Positions 6,071-9,515 of a stretch of DNA of 9,515 nucleotides are shown piece by piece. The notes under the pieces are model-generated. The model saw nothing but the letters and a program-made list of their open reading frames with translations, had not been told where the DNA came from and did not search any database. The translations under genes were made by a program, and so were the position numbers. Location: contig QHNB01000173.1 in the NCBI GenBank assembly GCA_003217965.1, forward strand, positions 1 through 9,515, given 5' to 3'. How positions within the stretch are numbered: the first letter of the stretch is position 1; every line of letters begins with the position of its first letter. Origin of the DNA: Verrucomicrobiota bacterium (GTDB lineage: Bacteria; Verrucomicrobiota; Verrucomicrobiia; Chthoniobacterales; UBA10450).

Positions 6071-6090
6071 CCTGCGTTCCTGATTCGTTT
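6071..6090 (+). promoter_or_regulatory. 20-bp word upstream of kbl, shared with tdh
   Basis: CCTGCGTTCCTGATTCGTTT differs from the tdh upstream word (3994-4013) at two of 20 positions. It ends 38 bases before the kbl ATG, compared with 13 bases at tdh. The unequal spacing argues against a fixed promoter element. An operator or dispersed repeat would fit either spacing. Confidence 0.3.
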
Positions 6091-6094
6091 TTCT

Positions 6095-6119
6095 AATCTG
6101 CGGAAATCTGCATAATCTG
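6095..6119. repeat. Three AATCTG words at 9-10 bp spacing before kbl
   Basis: AATCTG occurs at 6095-6100, 6105-6110 and 6114-6119, about one helical turn apart, ending 9 bases before the kbl start. Related AATCTGCG-type words are, from memory, common intergenic filler in environmental genomes, so a repeat family is more likely than a dedicated operator. Confidence 0.4.
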
Positions 6120-6128
6120 AGACCAATC

Positions 6129-7310
6129 ATGCTCGCCGAATTCGATCAACAGCTCACGCATACGCTCGAAGACATTCGTTCCCAAGGCCTCTACAAGACG
6201 GAACGCATCATTACCACACCTCAGGACGCGCATATCGCCGTCGCCGGCGGCAAACGTGTTCTTAATATGTGTGCGAACAACTATCTCGGCCTGGCCGATC
6301 ACCCGGCCCTGATCGCTGCGGCCAAGGAAGCTCTCGATACGCACGGCTTCGGTATGGCCAGCGTCCGCTTTATTTGCGGGACGCAAGACATTCATAAGGA
6401 ACTAGAGAGCGCGCTAACCAAATTTCTCGGCACCGAAGACACGATCCTTTACCCAAGCGCCTTCGATGCAAACGGCGGGCTTTTCGAAACGCTGCTTACG
6501 GATCAAGACGCGGTCATTTCTGACGAACTCAACCACGCGAGCATTATCGACGGTATCCGGCTCTGCAAAGCGCAACGCCATCGCTACAAGCACAACGACA
6601 TGGCCGATCTTGAAGCAAAACTTCGCGATGCCGGCAGCGCGCGAGTGAAACTAATCGCGACCGATGGCTGTTTTTCGATGGATGGAACCATTGCCGATCT
6701 CAGCGCGATTTGTCAGTTGGCCGAGAAATACAATGCGCTGACCATGATTGACGATGCCCACGCCACCGGCTTTCTCGGTAAGACCGGGCGCGGCACGCAC
6801 GAGTTCCGCGGAGTGATAGGTCGGATTGACATCATTACCGGCACGCTTGGCAAAGCGCTGGGCGGAGCTAGTGGCGGGTTTACCAGCGCGCGCAAACACA
6901 TTGTCGAATTACTTCGGCAACGCTCGCGGCCGTATCTTTTTTCCAACAGCGTCGCGCCCCATATCGTGGCGGCCACGCTCAAAGCGCTCGAGTTACTCAG
7001 TTCATCGACGGAACTGCGCGACAAACTGGAAGAGAACACCAAATATTTTCGCTCTGCCCTGACCGAGCGCGGCCTGACTATTAAACCGGGAATTCATCCC
7101 ATCGTGCCTATTATGATCGGTGATGCCGCTAAATCACAGAAGTTCGCCGCACGCATGCTGGAGAAGGGCGTCTACGTTATTGGTTTCTTTTATCCTGTCG
7201 TCCCGCACGGCACGGCCCGTGTGCGCACGCAGGTCAGTGCGGCGCACTCACGGGAAGATTTGGAGTTCGCCGTGAATGCATTTGGTGAAACGAATGAAGA
7301 GCTGAAATAG
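6129..7310 (+). CDS. kbl: Glycine C-acetyltransferase (2-amino-3-ketobutyrate CoA ligase)
   Basis: This PLP-dependent, fold-type I cytosolic enzyme cleaves 2-amino-3-ketobutyrate with CoA to glycine and acetyl-CoA, completing threonine degradation begun by Tdh. At 393 residues it is close to the roughly 398 of E. coli Kbl. Typical segments are NMCANNYLGLADHP (46-59), THGFGMASVRFICGTQDIHK (71-90) and SDELNHASIIDGIRL (131-145) with the PLP-stacking H136. MIDDAHATGFLGKTGRG (206-222) supplies D208 and H211, and GTLGKALGGASGG (238-250) holds the Schiff-base lysine K242. The tail FYPVVPHGTARVRTQVSAAHS is characteristic of Kbl and distinguishes it from AONS, ALAS and SPT relatives. The ATG has no Shine-Dalgarno. 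The enzyme usually sits next to tdh; here a reversed 3D-domain gene intervenes. Confidence 0.95.
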   Translation: MLAEFDQQLTHTLEDIRSQGLYKTERIITTPQDAHIAVAGGKRVLNMCANNYLGLADHPALIAAAKEALDTHGFGMASVRFICGTQDIHKELESALTKFLGTEDTILYPSAFDANGGLFETLLTDQDAVISDELNHASIIDGIRLCKAQRHRYKHNDMADLEAKLRDAGSARVKLIATDGCFSMDGTIADLSAICQLAEKYNALTMIDDAHATGFLGKTGRGTHEFRGVIGRIDIITGTLGKALGGASGGFTSARKHIVELLRQRSRPYLFSNSVAPHIVAATLKALELLSSSTELRDKLEENTKYFRSALTERGLTIKPGIHPIVPIMIGDAAKSQKFAARMLEKGVYVIGFFYPVVPHGTARVRTQVSAAHSREDLEFAVNAFGETNEELK

Positions 7311-7374
7311 CTGTAGCGGCAGCCGTATCGGCTGCACAAATTAGAAATTGCGGGCGGCACGCCCGCCGCTACAG
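7311..7374. repeat. REP-type doublet (BIME-like) with GTAG feet
   Basis: Two perfect 7-bp hairpins lie side by side: GCAGCCG/CGGCTGC around TAT (7319-7335) and GCGGGCG/CGCCCGC around GCA (7350-7366). An outer inverted repeat encloses them, CTGTAGCGGC (7311-7320) and GCCGCTACAG (7365-7374). Each hairpin is preceded by GTAG on its own strand, the foot typical of REP elements handled by RAYT (TnpA-REP) transposases. The element starts on the base after the kbl stop and ends 8 bases before the DUF3303 start. It could attenuate or stabilise a kbl-DUF3303 transcript. No RAYT gene is in the window. Confidence 0.75.
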
Positions 7375-7382
7375 AAGAGATC

Positions 7383-7652
7383 ATGCTTTACATGGTGATC
7401 GAGCGCTTCAAAGCCGATCCGGCATTGATTTATCAGCGCCTGCGCGAGAGAGGCCGGATGATGCCGGTTGGACTGGATTATGTTTCCAGCTGGATCAATC
7501 TAGATCTCAAAACGTGCTATCAGCTGATGCAGACCGAAGATGAAGCACTCTTCGCGCGCTGGATTGAGAGCTGGAGAGATTTAATGGAATTCGAAATCGT
7601 GCCGGTACGCACGTCAGCCGAGATGGCCAAGATCGTCGCCTCGCCCGCTTAA
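7383..7652 (+). CDS. DUF3303 family small protein
   Basis: This 89-residue cytosolic protein begins MLYMVIERFK and contains RLRERGRMMPVGLDYVSSW (20-38), CYQLMQTEDEALFARW (45-60) and LMEFEIVPV (67-75). That pattern matches DUF3303, a ferredoxin-like, dimeric alpha/beta-barrel-like small protein family. No enzymatic function is established for the family, and none can be read here. There is a weak purine-rich AGAAGAGA before the ATG. It follows kbl on the same strand across a two-hairpin REP-like element, so co-transcription with kbl is possible but unproven. Its TAA stop overlaps the stop of the convergent cupin gene. Confidence 0.82.
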   Translation: MLYMVIERFKADPALIYQRLRERGRMMPVGLDYVSSWINLDLKTCYQLMQTEDEALFARWIESWRDLMEFEIVPVRTSAEMAKIVASPA

Positions 7653-7996
7653 CTACTAGCACCGGCATCGCGATCTTTCGCAAGATATTCATCCCGCGGC
7701 GGGCTAAAGGTATCGAGAACGCGCGTTGTCTCGAGCGTTTCAACTCCGTGCGGCACGTTGCTCGCCAGGTAAAAGGAATCGCCCGTGGTAAGTTCATGCG
7801 GAACGCCCTCAACCACCAGTTTCATTCGCCCAGAAAGAATGTGCACGAGTTGCTCCTGCGCATGTTTGTGTTCTGGCATCCGGCTACCAGCATCAAGGTG
7901 CGCGATCATCTGATACATGGTGCGACCATGCGCCATCGTCTGCCGTTTGATTCCAGGGCAGATTTCAATCCAGGGATTTTTCTTCGTATCTTTCAT
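7649..7996 (-). CDS. Cupin-domain protein
   Basis: This 115-residue single-domain cupin is a small beta-barrel that normally holds a metal ion. The first cupin motif is PEHKHAQEQLVHILSGRMKL (41-60), with ligands H43, H45 and Q49 (Q in the place often held by E) and the G of the turn. The second motif, GDSFYLASNVPHGVET (72-87), has H83. The length and single motif pair suit sensor or small-molecule-binding cupins of the RmlC type, but the substrate cannot be predicted. It is convergent with the DUF3303 gene, the two sharing TTAA at 7649-7652 as stop codons on opposite strands. The 396-aa gene lies 120 bases upstream on the same strand, so a shared transcript is possible. Confidence 0.88.
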   Translation of the reverse strand: MKDTKKNPWIEICPGIKRQTMAHGRTMYQMIAHLDAGSRMPEHKHAQEQLVHILSGRMKLVVEGVPHELTTGDSFYLASNVPHGVETLETTRVLDTFSPPRDEYLAKDRDAGASS

Positions 7997-8061
7997 GTTT
8001 TATCACTGTAAACATTCCTGAAGTGCGATCGATCTTTCACTGTATCTCAGCCTAGATAATC

Positions 8062-8090
8062 AGAGATTCCTCGATTGCACTCGGAATGAC
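8062..8090. repeat. GATTCCTCG...CGGAATGAC intergenic repeat
   Basis: An imperfect palindrome, ATTCC(T)CGA paired with TCGGAAT, lies in the 120-bp gap between the 396-aa gene and the cupin gene. The wording matches a dispersed bacterial intergenic repeat I recognise (AGATTCCTCGCT...CTCGGAATGACA). Recognition is from memory, not from a search. It could form a weak hairpin between the two minus-strand genes. Confidence 0.5.
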
Positions 8091-8116
8091 AAAAGCAGCT
8101 GCATTGGACGCCAACA

Positions 8117-9307
8117 TTAGGCTCGTTCATGTAATGCGATGCTCGAGCCAACCCAGGTTTTATCTCGATTGAAATCCACGCCCATCATTTTGCCCTGACT
8201 CATCCGCACCAAATTGTTCACCAGTACCGGTTCGCCACCATCTGGCCAAAGAAACATCATCCGGATTTCCGCTTTTGATTTTTGACCATCCGGCGTTGGC
8301 ACGAAATCGGCGTATTTGACCTTTTTTTGCAGAATCCATTCGTGCGGCTTGCTTAGGGCACCCAGCTTTTCGCCCGTCGGTTCCATATCCACGCCCAAGC
8401 CGGCGAAGGAGTAGAGCGGTTTCAGAACATAGTCGCTGAGCGGCTCGTTTGACGGAAATTCATCGGCGAAATATGCCGCCGATGTGTGCTCGGTTTTGAG
8501 GAAGGGGAGCGAATGTTTGCTAATCCGGAAATACCAATTGGGATGACCCACCCAGACGACGTCCAATTCATCCTGAAAGCGAAAAGGCATATCTAGGTCC
8601 GGCCGCCGCAGGAGCTCATCGAAAATGACGCGATTGTAAATCCGCTCCACCTGCACCTCGCGTCCGTCTCGGCAATAAAATAATTGGCGACCCCGTTTTA
8701 CAATCTCCGTTACACTAACCGAGCGGATGCCGAGCAATGACTCGGTACAGGCAAAATCGATCCGGGTCTTTTGTTTCTCGGGCTCAATCTCCAAGAGAAT
8801 CACATTCTCCGAAGCCGAATCGGCCATAACCGTGGTGCGCAAAATTTCGATGTAATCGTCGTTGCGGATGCCACCGAAAGAGGAGGTCCAATTTTTGGGG
8901 ATGACAGGATACGCGTTTCGCAAACAACCTAGCAACAGCAACTGAAAACCAAACAGGCTCGGGAATGCCTGGAGCTCGATTAATCGCGGGACGAGACTCT
9001 TTCCTTCCGCGCAAACCCCGAAGTCCACCACCAGGAAGTTGGGGTGCGACGGCTGATTGGGAACCTCGAGCCCTCTTGGGATCGCATCATCCGCATGCCG
9101 CGCGAACGCTGGGGTCCGCGTTTGCGCGACGATTTCATTGGCCGCTCGCACGATTTCATCCCTGAATTCGCTTGTCAGAAAGATTGGCGTTTCCGAAAGC
9201 CGAAAATCGGCCGGCCATTTTTCGCTTTCATTCACACAACGCAAGAACGCGGCGTATTTTTCAACCGTGAAATCGGCATTGAACTTTGAACGAAGACGAG
9301 AATCCAT
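8117..9307 (-). CDS. Conserved hypothetical protein with ATP-grasp-like features
   Basis: This 396-residue, apparently cytosolic protein has no signal peptide or membrane segment. It resembles a family of uncharacterised proteins I recall from Bacteroidetes and Verrucomicrobia. Conserved-looking blocks are VVDFGVC (93-99), PRLIELQAFPSLF (107-119), NVILLEIEPEKQKTRIDF (168-185), RIYNRVIFDEL (222-232), GHPNWYFRISKHSLPFLK (254-271), YVLKPLYSFAGLGV (293-306), EWILQKKVKYADF (323-335), AEIRMMFLWPDG (346-357) and NNLVRMSQGKMMGV (364-377). The order K296-P followed by a glycine-containing loop, a buried strand with Q327-K-K, then E347-I-R and N365 is what an ATP-grasp ligase shows, as in glutathione synthetase relatives. 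The ligase reaction and substrates are unknown. The ATG at 9307 has no Shine-Dalgarno. No pathway neighbours are visible. The family call is moderately sure; ATP-grasp membership is inference. Confidence 0.72.
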   Translation of the reverse strand: MDSRLRSKFNADFTVEKYAAFLRCVNESEKWPADFRLSETPIFLTSEFRDEIVRAANEIVAQTRTPAFARHADDAIPRGLEVPNQPSHPNFLVVDFGVCAEGKSLVPRLIELQAFPSLFGFQLLLLGCLRNAYPVIPKNWTSSFGGIRNDDYIEILRTTVMADSASENVILLEIEPEKQKTRIDFACTESLLGIRSVSVTEIVKRGRQLFYCRDGREVQVERIYNRVIFDELLRRPDLDMPFRFQDELDVVWVGHPNWYFRISKHSLPFLKTEHTSAAYFADEFPSNEPLSDYVLKPLYSFAGLGVDMEPTGEKLGALSKPHEWILQKKVKYADFVPTPDGQKSKAEIRMMFLWPDGGEPVLVNNLVRMSQGKMMGVDFNRDKTWVGSSIALHERA

Positions 9308-9515
9308 TAAGCGCTGGTTGTCGGGCCGTGACGCTCAGTCCGGAGTGATGCGTTAGATTCGTAGATGGACCGGTCGATCGCAAATGGCCTTGCGTGTCGC
9401 ACTCAGAGCGATCTGATGGCTGGCTGCAGGGTACGCTTGCCTGCTCGCGAAGCTTTCGGACTCCTCAGCGCAATCGTTGTGGCGTGCGCGTCTGCTCCGC
9501 ACAATCCAATTCGCT
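9308..9515. other. Right-edge segment with no supported gene
   Basis: No start-to-stop frame matches a known protein, and no tRNA-like cloverleaf was seen. One minus-strand frame is open from the window edge to a stop near 9358 (ending HLRI), but it has no recognisable family pattern. A GCAGG/CCTGC short inverted pair (around 9428-9447) and a lone GTTAGAT (9352-9358) are present. Confidence 0.5.

Larger units (their letters stand above)
5934..6128. promoter_or_regulatory. Divergent intergenic region between the 3D-domain gene and kbl
   Basis: This 195-bp interval must carry promoters in both directions. It contains an 8-bp tandem word (AGCCAGG at 5975-5981 and 5983-5989), an AGGAGGAG run followed by an ATG at 5997, a T/C-rich stretch (about 6031-6075), the 20-bp word shared with tdh, and three AATCTG copies next to kbl. 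I could not assign -35/-10 boxes with confidence. Confidence 0.4.

Noticed and set aside
7311..7374. CRISPR-like or tRNA-like reading of the GC-rich hairpins
   Set aside because: There are only two hairpins, no repeated spacer architecture and no cloverleaf or anticodon arm. A REP doublet explains it fully.
9352..9358. GTTAGAT matching the integron attC core GTTRRRY
   Set aside because: No matching RYYYAAC partner and no folded arm complementarity was found on either side, and no cassette structure or integrase is present. Likely chance.

Overview
The window looks like a chromosomal segment of a free-living Gram-negative bacterium. The closest match from memory is Verrucomicrobiota of the soil Chthoniobacterales/Spartobacteria type. 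This rests on the character of the RseP, 3D-domain and ATP-grasp-like proteins, moderate GC, start codons that mostly lack a clear Shine-Dalgarno sequence, and intergenic gaps crowded with short repeats. The assignment is inference; no rRNA or marker-gene search was possible.

Left part (1-3603), all on the minus strand: the envelope/isoprenoid cluster cdsA, dxr, rseP (rseP runs off the left edge). CdsA makes CDP-diacylglycerol for phospholipids, Dxr makes MEP for isoprenoids, and RseP is a site-2 membrane protease. Two things are odd. The RseP reading frame is open but lacks the HExxH catalytic segment and the core of its second PDZ domain. The cdsA-dxr gap (2086-2685) is filled by two tandem inverted-repeat units whose arms are built from 9-bp words (xACAGAATx). 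The larger unit carries a frameshifted GxxExxY (PD-(D/E)XK-like) gene whose expected start and stop codons both lie inside the arms.

Middle part (3604-7652): a 423-bp gene-free region rich in palindromes and short tandem repeats, then tdh (threonine 3-dehydrogenase, +), a 3D-domain lipoprotein-like gene (-), kbl (2-amino-3-ketobutyrate CoA ligase, +) and a DUF3303 gene (+). Tdh and Kbl form the two-step threonine-to-glycine plus acetyl-CoA route. They are usually adjacent but are separated here by the reversed 3D-domain gene, and both starts are preceded by a nearly identical 20-bp word. A two-hairpin REP-like element with GTAG feet sits directly between kbl and the DUF3303 gene.

Right part (7649-9515): a small cupin gene (-) whose stop overlaps the DUF3303 stop, and a 396-aa conserved hypothetical protein with ATP-grasp-like features (-). 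The last 208 bases hold no gene I can support.
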